DNA of 20,654 bases from an uncultured Collinsella sp. (GTDB lineage Bacteria > Actinomycetota > Coriobacteriia > Coriobacteriales > Coriobacteriaceae), in NCBI GenBank assembly GCA_958437495.1, contig CAUBOH010000027.1, forward strand, positions 1 through 20,654. Direction: 5' to 3'. The notes below the pieces were generated by a model, which saw only the letters and a list, made by a program, of their open reading frames with translations, was not told the DNA's origin and did not search any database. Both the position numbers and the translations under genes were made by a program. This document shows positions 5,693-13,019 of this stretch, piece by piece (within the stretch, counting starts at the first letter, position 1; every line of letters begins with the position of its first letter).

Positions 5693-8443
5693 GTGAGCGA
5701 TTGCAAGAGGGTTTACCGTTTTGGCACCGACGCCCAGGGCACCTGTGTGACTGAGGGCGACAAGTCCATGAACTTTGTGCTTGGCGGCAAGGGCGCGAAC
5801 CTTGCCGAGATGAGCCGTATCGGCCTGCCGGTTCCCGGCGGCTTTACCATTACCTGCCAGACCTGTGTCGAGTATTCCGGTGCCGACAACGTGTGGCCTG
5901 ATGGTGCACTCGATGAGATCGTTGCCGCAGAGGCAGACCTCGAGGCTCGCTGCGGCAAGAAGCTCGGTGACGCCAACGACCCGCTGCTCGTATCGGTGCG
6001 GTCGGGGGCTCCGTTCTCCATGCCCGGCATGATGGATACGGTCCTCAACCTGGGTCTCAACGACGATTCCGTCCAAGGTCTCATCGCCCAGACGCAAAAC
6101 CCGCGTTTTGCCTGGGATAGCTACCGCCGCTTTATTCAGATGTTCTCCAACGTCGTCATGGGCGTCGATGCCGATCTGTTCGAGAACGCTCTGACCCAGG
6201 CTCGTCTGGTCGCCGGCGTTCGCGTCGATTCCGAGCTTTCGGCCGAGGATCTGCAAGAGCTTGTCGAGACGTTCAAGGGTATTTTCTCCGATAACGTCGA
6301 GGCCACCCTGTATCCTGAGCTCGAGGTCGCCGACGGCAAGCCTGTCTTCCCGCATAATCCGGAGCTCCAGTTGCGCCTTGCCATTCAGGCTGTCTTTGGC
6401 AGCTGGATGAACGAGCGTGCGTGCATCTACCGCAAGCAGCATGGTATTTCCGACGAGCTCGGTACCGCCGTCAACGTGCAAGCAATGGCCTTTGGCAACA
6501 AGGGGGAGACCTCTGCGACCGGCGTTGCCTTCACGCGCAACCCAGCCGATGGCACCAAGGAATTCTACGGCGACTTTCTGGTCAACGCCCAGGGCGAGGA
6601 CGTTGTCGCCGGCATCCGCAACACCGAGCCCATCGCCGACCTCAAGACCACCCCGGGTCTTGAGTCCGCAGGTGAGGAACTCGAGCGCGTGTTCTTGACG
6701 CTCGAGGACCACTACCGCGATATGTGCGATATTGAGTTCACCATCGAGCAGGGCAAACTCTGGATGCTCCAGACCCGTGTGGGCAAGCGTACCGCCACCG
6801 CCGCCCTGCGCATTGCCATCGAGATGGTCGAGGAGGGCCTCATCACCCGTGAGGAGGCCGTGAGGCGTATCGATCCGGCGCAGCTCGACCAGCTCCTGCA
6901 CCCGCAGTTCGATTCCTCCAAGAAGTACGAGGCTCTGGCTTGCGGCCTCAACGCCAGCCCCGGCGCCGCCGTGGGCGAGGTCGTGTTCTCGAGCGATGAC
7001 GCCGTCGCACGCGCGAACGAGGGCCATAAGGTTATTTTGGTCCGTTGGGAGACCAACCCTGACGACCTGAAGGGCATGGTTGCCGCCGAGGGCATCCTGA
7101 CCAGCCACGGTGGCAAGACGAGCCACGCCGCCGTTATCGCCCGTGGCATGGGTACCCCCTGCGTCTGCGGTGTCGAGCGTTTCCATATCGACGCGGCTGA
7201 GAAGGCCGTGCGTATCGAGGGCAGCGACCGCGTACTGCACGAGGGCGACATCATTTCCATCGACGGCACCCAGGGCATCGTCGTCGACGGTCCCGTCGAC
7301 CTGGTCTCCGCCGAGCTCACCGGTGATCTGGACACCATCCTTTCCTGGGCCGACGAGATTCGCCTGGACGAGACCTGTGGCCACGCCAACCATGTGCGCG
7401 TCAACGCCGACAATCCCGAAGATGCCTCGCTCGCACTCGAGTTTGGTGCCGAGGCCATTGGCCTGTGCCGCACCGAGCACATGTTCCTGGGCGACCGCAA
7501 GAACATTATCCAGAGCTTTATCCTGTCCGACGATGAGGCCGTGAAGCAGCAGGCCCTCGCCGATCTGCTCAAGGTCCAGACGGAGGATTTCCTGGCGATG
7601 TTCAAGACCATGTCCGGTCGCGATGTAGTCGTTCGTCTGCTCGATCCGCCGCTTCATGAGTTCCTGGATAATCCTCGCGAGCTCGAGGTTGCCATCACCA
7701 AGAAGGAAGCCGCTGGCGCCGGCGAGGAAGAGCTTGTCGCCTTGCGTGCCCGCCTGCGTCGTATCGACGGCATGGTCGAGTCCAACCCGATGCTCGGCCT
7801 GCGCGGCGTGCGCCTGTCCGTCGTCTTTAGCGATCTGCCGCTCATGCAGGTTCGCGCCGTCGCCACGGCTGCTGCCCGTCTTATCAAGGAGGGCGTCGAC
7901 CCGCGTCCCGAGATTATGGTTCCGCTCGTCTCCATCACGGCCGAGCATGTCCAGACCCGCGAGGTCATCGAGCGCGTAATCGCCGAGGTTTCCGCTGAGG
8001 AGGGCGTCGAGCTCAACATTCCCGTGGGCACGATGCTCGAGCTGCCGCGCGCCTGCATGGTCGCCGACGAGATCGCCCAGCACGCCGACTTCTTCTGCTT
8101 TGGTACCAACGATCTCACCCAGACGACCTTCGGCTTCTCGCGCGACGACGCCGAGGCCAAGTTCATCCCGCTGTACCTGCACAAGAAGATCTTGAAGGAG
8201 AACCCCTTCGAGACCATCGACACGGCGGTGCTGGAGCTCGTGCGCATGGCCGTCGAGAAGGGCCGCGCCATCAATCCCGACATGCACTTTGGCGTGTGCG
8301 GCGAGCACGGCGGCGACCCCAAGTCCATCAAGGGCCTGTTTAACGTGGCCGACGTGGACTACGTGTCCTGCTCGCCCTATCGCGTACCCCTCGCGCGTCT
8401 CGCTGCCGCCCAGGCCAAGCTCGAGGCCAAGCGCTCTGCTTAA
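5693..8443 (+). CDS. ppdK: Pyruvate, phosphate dikinase
   Basis: Interconverts pyruvate + ATP + Pi and PEP + AMP + PPi, linking glycolysis and gluconeogenesis and allowing PPi-driven ATP formation in fermenters. The 916 residues fit the family. Domains in order: the N-terminal ATP-grasp domain starting with VLGGKGANLAEM (29-40) and SVRSGAPFSMPGMMDTVLNLG; the swivelling phospho-histidine domain with GGKTSHAAVIARGMGTPC, where H478 carries the phosphate; and the C-terminal TIM barrel with FGTNDLTQTTFGFSRDD and CGEHGGDP, where C869 is the catalytic acid. T476, two residues before H478, is the expected target of the neighbouring regulator. The GTG start at 5693 is backed by GGAAGGGGA at 5678-5686. 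It ends with TAA and a terminator. Confidence 0.98.
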   Translation: MSDCKRVYRFGTDAQGTCVTEGDKSMNFVLGGKGANLAEMSRIGLPVPGGFTITCQTCVEYSGADNVWPDGALDEIVAAEADLEARCGKKLGDANDPLLVSVRSGAPFSMPGMMDTVLNLGLNDDSVQGLIAQTQNPRFAWDSYRRFIQMFSNVVMGVDADLFENALTQARLVAGVRVDSELSAEDLQELVETFKGIFSDNVEATLYPELEVADGKPVFPHNPELQLRLAIQAVFGSWMNERACIYRKQHGISDELGTAVNVQAMAFGNKGETSATGVAFTRNPADGTKEFYGDFLVNAQGEDVVAGIRNTEPIADLKTTPGLESAGEELERVFLTLEDHYRDMCDIEFTIEQGKLWMLQTRVGKRTATAALRIAIEMVEEGLITREEAVRRIDPAQLDQLLHPQFDSSKKYEALACGLNASPGAAVGEVVFSSDDAVARANEGHKVILVRWETNPDDLKGMVAAEGILTSHGGKTSHAAVIARGMGTPCVCGVERFHIDAAEKAVRIEGSDRVLHEGDIISIDGTQGIVVDGPVDLVSAELTGDLDTILSWADEIRLDETCGHANHVRVNADNPEDASLALEFGAEAIGLCRTEHMFLGDRKNIIQSFILSDDEAVKQQALADLLKVQTEDFLAMFKTMSGRDVVVRLLDPPLHEFLDNPRELEVAITKKEAAGAGEEELVALRARLRRIDGMVESNPMLGLRGVRLSVVFSDLPLMQVRAVATAAARLIKEGVDPRPEIMVPLVSITAEHVQTREVIERVIAEVSAEEGVELNIPVGTMLELPRACMVADEIAQHADFFCFGTNDLTQTTFGFSRDDAEAKFIPLYLHKKILKENPFETIDTAVLELVRMAVEKGRAINPDMHFGVCGEHGGDPKSIKGLFNVADVDYVSCSPYRVPLARLAAAQAKLEAKRSA

Positions 8444-8481
8444 CGTTTTGCGTCTAGACGCCTAGCGTAGCCCCCTTCCTG

Positions 8482-8515
8482 CCGCCCGTCTCATTCGTGA
8501 GGCGGGCGGTTGTCA
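8482..8515 (+). terminator. Hairpin terminator after ppdK
   Basis: CCGCCCG-T-CTC (8482-8492) pairs with GAG-G-CGGGCGG (8499-8509) around a six-base loop, ATTCGT, giving an 11-bp stem with one G-T pair. It lies 38 bases after the ppdK stop. The following tract (TTGTCATG) is only weakly T-rich, so termination may be incomplete or Rho-assisted. Confidence 0.7.
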
Positions 8516-8555
8516 TGTGCGGGTTTTGTCTTTTTGTCTGCGTAAAAAATTGTTC

Positions 8556-8583
8556 TTGCAGCAGAAACCCGCGTGTGTATACT
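8556..8583 (+). promoter_or_regulatory. Promoter of rplS
   Basis: TTGCAG (8556-8561) and TATACT (8578-8583) are separated by 16 bases and match the housekeeping sigma consensus well. This gives rplS its own promoter, consistent with its position away from trmD. The predicted start, about base 8590, leaves a leader of roughly 60 bases. Confidence 0.75.
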
Positions 8584-8604
8584 CAAATACGTTTGTTCAA
8601 CTAC

Positions 8605-8628
8605 GTGCCGGCCAAGGTGGTACGGCAC
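8605..8628 (+). promoter_or_regulatory. Leader hairpin of rplS
   Basis: GTGCCG (8605-8610) and CGGCAC (8623-8628) are perfect reverse complements around a 12-base loop, GCCAAGGTGGTA. The hairpin lies in the short rplS leader, between the predicted transcription start and the AAGGA ribosome site at 8641-8645. Many ribosomal protein genes are autoregulated through such leaders; for this one that is an inference from position only. Confidence 0.4.
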
Positions 8629-8652
8629 CTCTAGAAGAGTAAGGAATTGCAC

Positions 8653-8994
8653 ATGGATTACATTCGCGCAATCGAGCGCCAGCAGATCCGCGAGGACATC
8701 CCGCAGGTTCGCGTTGGCGACAACGTCAAGGTCCACTACCGCATTAAGGAAGGCGACCGCGAGCGCATCCAGGTCTTCCAGGGTGACGTCATCCGCATGG
8801 CTGGTGCCGGTTCCCGCGAGACCTTCACCGTCCGCAAGATTTCCTTCGGTGTCGGTGTCGAGCGTACCTTCCCGCTTCACAGCCCCAAGATCGGCAAGCT
8901 CGAGGTTGTCCGTCATGGTCGCGTCCGTCGCGCCAAGCTGTACTACCTCCGCGACAAGGTGGGCAAGGCTGCTCGTATTCCCGAGAAGCGCTAA
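8653..8994 (+). CDS. rplS: 50S ribosomal protein L19
   Basis: Ribosomal protein at the 30S-50S interface. The 113-residue protein shows the whole family pattern: RQQIREDIPQVRVGDNVKVHYRI near the start, ERIQVFQGDVIRM, then SFGVGVERTFPLHSPKI and the basic tail RRAKLYYLRDKVGKAARI. I chose ATG 8653 rather than the TTG at 8647 because AAGGA at 8641-8645 is seven bases from the ATG and the protein then starts MDYIRAIE as in relatives. It has its own promoter and terminator. In most bacteria rplS directly follows trmD; here 7.7 kb separates them. Confidence 0.98.
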   Translation: MDYIRAIERQQIREDIPQVRVGDNVKVHYRIKEGDRERIQVFQGDVIRMAGAGSRETFTVRKISFGVGVERTFPLHSPKIGKLEVVRHGRVRRAKLYYLRDKVGKAARIPEKR

Positions 8995-9028
8995 GACGAT
9001 CGCAACGTCTGTCCGCTCATTTGGACAA

Positions 9029-9058
9029 AAGGGTCACCTTCGGGTGGCCCTTCTTTTT
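9029..9058 (+). terminator. Intrinsic terminator after rplS
   Basis: AAGGGTCACC (9029-9038), a TTCG tetraloop (9039-9042) and GGTGGCCCTT (9043-9052) form a 10-bp stem with one G-T pair, followed by CTTTTT. It lies 34 bases after the rplS stop and is textbook in form. It also rules out an upstream start for rnhB, whose open frame runs back through it. Confidence 0.93.
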
Positions 9059-9086
9059 ACTGATTCGCATGCAAGGAGGCCCCGGT

Positions 9087-9875
9087 ATGGCCAACATGAC
9101 AAGCTCGGTTCCGGCGTCCCAGGTGGCCGGCGAGCTGGCGAGTGCCACGTTTGAGGAGATTCCCGCCCTGGTCGAGCATTATCGCGAGGACCCGCGCCAG
9201 CAGGTCATCAAAGCCTGCGAACGCGCCATGAAGCGTCATGCCAAGGAGCTCGCCGAGCGTGAGCGCGTCAATGGCATGTATGAGCTGATGCACGAGCTTG
9301 GTGGCGACGGCGTTGTCGTGGGCGTGGATGAGGTCGGGCGCGGTTCGGTTGCCGGTCCCCTGACGGTGTGTGCCGTATGCCTGCCTATGGAGCCGCGCGT
9401 CTGGGGCATCAACGATTCCAAAAAGCTCACGCCGGCTCGCCGTGAGCTGCTAGCCGTAAAAATCGCCGAGGTGGCGACTGCCATCGGATTTTGCCATATT
9501 GCGCCGAAGGATATCGACGAGATGGGCATGGCACGTGCCATTCGTGCCGCCGTCGCGGGCGCTGTTGCCGATACGGGCCTTGAGCCGGATTGCGTGCTTA
9601 TGGATGGCAATCCGTTGGGTGCCGTTCCTAACGAGCGTGACGTGGTCAAGGGTGACGCCAAGATCGCCTGTATCGCCGCGGCTTCCATCGTGGCCAAGGT
9701 CACGCGTGACGAGATGATGGTCGAGTACGATGCCGAGTATCCCGAGTACCATCTGGCGGAGTCGAAGGGCTACGCGAGCCCCGAGCACATCGAGGCCATT
9801 CGCAAACACGGACTTTGTCCGCTGCACCGCGTGAGCTTTTGCGGAAACTTTTTGCAGACCGAACGGCTTTTCTAG
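9087..9875 (+). CDS. rnhB: Ribonuclease HII
   Basis: Cuts RNA in RNA-DNA hybrids and removes single ribonucleotides from DNA. The 262-residue protein has the active-site DEVGRGSVAGP (D81, E82), NDSKKLT (109-115), VLMDG (D173) and the AASIVAKVTRD helix (D208), giving the four acidic ligands. An N-terminal extension of about 75 residues, helical and charged, precedes the catalytic domain; the B. subtilis-type RNase HII has a similar one. ATG 9087 is chosen because AAGGAGG at 9073-9079 is seven bases away; the open frame back to 9021 crosses the rplS terminator. No clear promoter was found in the 28 bases between terminator and start, so read-through from rplS is possible. Confidence 0.95.
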   Translation: MANMTSSVPASQVAGELASATFEEIPALVEHYREDPRQQVIKACERAMKRHAKELAERERVNGMYELMHELGGDGVVVGVDEVGRGSVAGPLTVCAVCLPMEPRVWGINDSKKLTPARRELLAVKIAEVATAIGFCHIAPKDIDEMGMARAIRAAVAGAVADTGLEPDCVLMDGNPLGAVPNERDVVKGDAKIACIAAASIVAKVTRDEMMVEYDAEYPEYHLAESKGYASPEHIEAIRKHGLCPLHRVSFCGNFLQTERLF

Positions 9876-9925
9876 GTCAATTGTGAAGACAGTGACTTCT
9901 GGAGTTTTATAAACCTGCTGGTAGC

Positions 9926-9966
9926 GGGCCGTGCGCGACGCGATTGTTGCGCACGGCCCATTTTTT
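9926..9966 (+). terminator. Strong intrinsic terminator after rnhB
   Basis: GGGCCGTGCGCGAC (9926-9939) pairs with GTTGCGCACGGCCC (9946-9959) around the loop GCGATT. That makes a 14-bp stem with one G-T pair, followed by A and six Ts (9961-9966). This ends the rplS-rnhB segment before the yraN operon. Confidence 0.95.
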
Positions 9967-9995
9967 GTCGGCATTTGGTCAGCTTTTGGTCTGCT
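9963..9995 (+). repeat. Short tandem repeat with 11-bp period before yraN
   Basis: TTTGGTCAGCT (9974-9984) is followed directly by TTTGGTCTGCT (9985-9995), differing at one base. The 11 bases before them, TTTTGTCGGCA (9963-9973), match at 8 of 11 and merge with the terminator T tract. The period is about one helical turn. The repeat lies in the non-coding stretch that must hold the yraN-operon promoter, for which I see no convincing hexamers. It could be a protein-binding array or a replication-slippage remnant. Confidence 0.4.
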
Positions 9996-10064
9996 TCCGG
10001 TACTTACCCGCATGAAAGGCGCCCTCATCATCGGGGCAATGCAGTGTGCGGGAAAGGAGACCCC

Positions 10065-10550
10065 ATGTGTGCCGCAAGCAAAAAGAGCAAGACGCAGCAG
10101 CTCAAGGAACGTTGGGAAGACGGCGAGCTCGACTGTGGGGCGATCACACCCGAGTTTATCAGGGCACTCAGTCCCCGCGAGCTAGGCATGCTGGGTGAGT
10201 TGATTACCATCGATTACTTTAGCGAACGTGGCTACACCTTGCTCGAGCAGGGCTATCGTTGTGCCGAGGGCGAGGCCGACCTGGTGCTGCTCGATGAGAT
10301 CGACGACGTCGTGGTGATGGCTGAGGTCAAGACAAGACGTGTCGCCGTGGGCTGCAACACACGGGTCTTTCCGGAGGAAGCCGTGGATGCTCAAAAACAG
10401 CGTCGGTATCGTCGCATCGCAAGCTGTTACCTCATGGAGCACTATCCGCTCAAGGCGATTCGCTTCGATGCCGTGGGCGTCACCATTCGCGGCGGGCATA
10501 TCGCCGAGATCGAGCACCAGTACAACGCGTTCGATTGGCAGGTGTCGTGA
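10065..10550 (+). CDS. yraN: YraN family (UPF0102) endonuclease-like protein
   Basis: A 161-residue protein of the widespread UPF0102 family, which has a PD-(D/E)xK-type nuclease fold and no firmly settled role; it is often found beside rnhB, comM and dprA, as here. The family core is clear: ELGMLGELITIDYFSERGYTLLEQGYRC (39-66, in part), GEADLV with E70 and D72, AEVKTRR with E87 and K89, and EEAVDAQKQRRYRRIASCYL. The first 38 residues are a lysine-rich extension not usual in the family. ATG 10065 has AAAGGAGA at 10053-10060; the open frame reaches 9975 but has no ribosome site there. The stop TGA shares one base with the comM ATG. Confidence 0.9.
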   Translation: MCAASKKSKTQQLKERWEDGELDCGAITPEFIRALSPRELGMLGELITIDYFSERGYTLLEQGYRCAEGEADLVLLDEIDDVVVMAEVKTRRVAVGCNTRVFPEEAVDAQKQRRYRRIASCYLMEHYPLKAIRFDAVGVTIRGGHIAEIEHQYNAFDWQVS

Positions 10551-12073
10551 TGGCGTACGAGACATTTGCCGTTCACGCGGCCTGTATCCGTGGCGTCGAG
10601 GCGATTCCCGTCACCGTTGAGGTCTCGCTTGCCGGTGGCGTTCCGGGTATCCAGATGCTTGGCATCCCCAGCATGGAGGTGATGGAGTCGCGCGGGCGTA
10701 TCCGGTGTGCCATGCGCTCGGCGGGCTTTGAGATTCCGCGCTCGGGCATTACCGTCAACCTGGCGCCCGGTGATATTCGCAAAACCGGCAGCGGTTTTGA
10801 CCTGCCGATAGCCATTGCCGTGCTGGCTGCCGATGGGCAGATTCCCCGCGATAACCTCGATCGCTGCCTTATCGCCGGCGAGCTTGGCCTGGACGGTACG
10901 GTGCTGCCCGTCAAGGGCGAGGTGGCGTTTCAGCTGCTGGCACGCGATATGGGTCTCTCCTTTATCGCCGGCAGGTCCGACCAGCATGTGCCGCTCGCGG
11001 GCGTGGACTGCGGATTTATCGATCACCTTTCTCAGCTTGCCCATGGTATGGGCGATGCCGCGCGGCATTATCTGGATTCCGAGGGTGTAGAGGCCACTTT
11101 TGAACCCGAGCTCGACTATGCCGACGTGCTAGGGCAGGAGGTCGCCAAGCGCGGCATGGCGCTTGCGGCGGCAGGGGAGCTGGGCTTGCTTATGATCGGT
11201 TCTCCGGGATCGGGCAAGACCATGCTTGCGCGCCGCATGACGGGGATCTTGCCTGAGCTTTCCGTCGAGGATCAGCAGGAGGCGCTGTGTATCCATTCGG
11301 TCTTGGGTGAGAACATCGATGGCCTGCTTGCGGGTCATCGGCCGTTTCGAAGCCCGCACCACAGCATTTCGACAGCGGGCCTTATCGGCGGCGGTCGCCC
11401 GGTGCATCCGGGCGAGATCAGCCTTGCCCATGGCGGTGTGCTCTTCTTGGACGAGCTCGCCGAGTTTCCCACCGGTGTGCTGCAGACGCTTCGTCAGCCT
11501 ATCGAGCGCGGTTATGTTAGGATCGTGCGCGTCGACGGCGCCTTTACTTTCCCGTCGCGCTTTCAGCTGCTTGCCGCGAGCAATCCCTGCCCCTGCGGTT
11601 TTTTGGGCGATCGTGAGGTGCCCTGCCGCTGCTCGGCTTCGATGGTCGAGCGCTACCGGTCCAAATTGCGCGGTCCGTTGGCCGACCGTATCGACATGAT
11701 GATTGATGTGACCCGGCCCGATCCTCAGGTGATTATCGAGGGCGCGGAGGGCATGTCCTCGGCCGAGATGCGCGACTACGTGGTGCGTGGACGCGCCTTT
11801 CGCGTCTGGCGCGAGTCCCGTATGGACGATGCGGATGCCGAGGCCGTGGACGATGAGTCACGCTCCATTGACGGTGTCGTGTCGACCTTTGCGCTCGACG
11901 AGGCCGCCGAGAAATGTGTGCTTGGCCTTTCGAAGCGCACACATCTCACAGGGCGCGGCATCGTGCGCCTGGTGCGTATCGCGCGCACCATCGCCGATGT
12001 CGCCGAAAGTGAACGGGTAACTCAAGACCACGTGCTCGAGGCGGCGATGTACCAGGGGAGAAGGGACCAGTAA
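10550..12073 (+). CDS. comM: ComM-like AAA+ ATPase (YifB/Mg-chelatase family)
   Basis: In naturally competent bacteria ComM is a hexameric helicase that promotes branch migration during integration of incoming DNA; many non-competent species keep it too. The 507-residue protein has the N-terminal Lon-like/S5 fold part (LAPGDIRKTGSGFDLPIAI), Walker A GSPGSGKT (217-224), HHSISTAGLIGGG, Walker B LFLDEL (D301, E302) and the cysteine cluster NPCPCG..PCRCS (C347, C349, C359, C361). A C-terminal helical domain ends with KRTHLTGRGIVRLVRIARTIAD. ATG 10550 overlaps the yraN stop by one base, with AGGTG at 10540-10544; the upstream in-frame GTG at 10535 is less well placed. The stop overlaps dprA by one base. 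Confidence 0.95.
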   Translation: MAYETFAVHAACIRGVEAIPVTVEVSLAGGVPGIQMLGIPSMEVMESRGRIRCAMRSAGFEIPRSGITVNLAPGDIRKTGSGFDLPIAIAVLAADGQIPRDNLDRCLIAGELGLDGTVLPVKGEVAFQLLARDMGLSFIAGRSDQHVPLAGVDCGFIDHLSQLAHGMGDAARHYLDSEGVEATFEPELDYADVLGQEVAKRGMALAAAGELGLLMIGSPGSGKTMLARRMTGILPELSVEDQQEALCIHSVLGENIDGLLAGHRPFRSPHHSISTAGLIGGGRPVHPGEISLAHGGVLFLDELAEFPTGVLQTLRQPIERGYVRIVRVDGAFTFPSRFQLLAASNPCPCGFLGDREVPCRCSASMVERYRSKLRGPLADRIDMMIDVTRPDPQVIIEGAEGMSSAEMRDYVVRGRAFRVWRESRMDDADAEAVDDESRSIDGVVSTFALDEAAEKCVLGLSKRTHLTGRGIVRLVRIARTIADVAESERVTQDHVLEAAMYQGRRDQ

Positions 12074-13005
12074 TGCCCGAGGAGACTTTTGAGCTGCATC
12101 CCGGTGATGCGCTGTATCCAGATACCGTTTTGGAGCTCTCCGATGTGCCCCAGACGCTCTATGTGCGTGGCGACCCCGCCGCGCTGTCGACGCCCGCGCT
12201 CTCCATCATCGGCGCTCGTAAGGCCTCGCCGTATGGACTTGCCGTGGCAGAGCTGGCCGCGAAAGTCGCGGTCGAGGCGGGGGTGACGGTGGTCTCGGGC
12301 GGTGCGGTCGGCTGCGACCAGGCATCGGGCTGGGCCGCGGTCAACGCCGGTGGCAGGCATGTCGTGGTGTTGGGTACGGGCGCCGACGTGGTCTACCCGC
12401 GCTCGAGCGCGGGGCTCATCGCGCGCACGATCGATACGGGCGGCGCGGTCGTGTCCATCTCGCCTTGGGGTATGGGGCCGCGTAAGTTTGCCTTTCCGCG
12501 GCGTAACCGGGTGATTGCCGCGCTTTCGCAGGCGCTCTTCGTGTCGGAGGCCGGCATGCCCTCGGGCACGTTTTCGACGGCGGAGGCCGCCATGGACCTG
12601 GGACGCGAACTGCTTGCGGTGCCGGGCTCCATTTTGTCACCCGAGTCTCGCGGGACCAACTACCTCATCGCCAACGGGGCCTGCTGCATTATTGACGAGG
12701 AGTCTATCGAGATGGCCATCTCGCGAATCTACGGCACCCTGCGCTATTCGCGTCCCGAAGCGCCCGGTATCGCCGACCTGGACCCCACGCAGCAGGCCGT
12801 GATGCATGCGCTCATCGCCTCGCCGCTCAAGGTCGACGACATCGCGTCACTCGTCTCGCTCGATGCTGTCGGCGTGCTCAAGCTCCTAGGGTCGCTCGAG
12901 CTCGAGGGCCTCATCGAGCGCATGATGGATGGAAGGTATGCGCCCTCTAAGTTTGCCCTTCACGCCCAGACGCCCTTCGGTCACAATGGAAAACGTGTCA
13001 ATTAG
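12073..13005 (+). CDS. dprA: DNA-processing protein DprA (Smf)
   Basis: Binds incoming single-stranded DNA and loads RecA during transformation. The 310-residue protein lacks the N-terminal SAM domain and starts just before the Rossmann core: LYVRGDP (29-35), LSIIGARKASPYG (43-55), VVSGGAVGCDQAS (73-85), VVVLGTGADVVYP (97-109), FPRRNRVIAALS (141-152) and ESRGTNYLIANGA. A winged-helix DNA-binding part follows (about 245-295). The usual SGxAxGID..AH motif reads SGGAVGCDQASGW, and the usual EYPPG reads SPWGMG, so this is a divergent member. ATG shares one base with the comM stop; a GGGAGAAGGGA stretch lies just upstream. From memory, topA follows dprA in Bacilli but is absent here. Confidence 0.95.
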   Translation: MPEETFELHPGDALYPDTVLELSDVPQTLYVRGDPAALSTPALSIIGARKASPYGLAVAELAAKVAVEAGVTVVSGGAVGCDQASGWAAVNAGGRHVVVLGTGADVVYPRSSAGLIARTIDTGGAVVSISPWGMGPRKFAFPRRNRVIAALSQALFVSEAGMPSGTFSTAEAAMDLGRELLAVPGSILSPESRGTNYLIANGACCIIDEESIEMAISRIYGTLRYSRPEAPGIADLDPTQQAVMHALIASPLKVDDIASLVSLDAVGVLKLLGSLELEGLIERMMDGRYAPSKFALHAQTPFGHNGKRVN

Positions 13006-13019
13006 AAAGGTGTTTGCAG

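Noticed and set aside
5651..8308. An 885-codon open frame on the - strand antisense to ppdK
   Set aside because: Same codon-bias shadow effect; no domain, and the sense strand encodes an unmistakable full-length PPDK.
9021..9086. Longer N-terminus for rnhB starting at 9021
   Set aside because: The extra codons run through the rplS terminator hairpin and T tract, and the ribosome site at 9073-9079 fits only ATG 9087.
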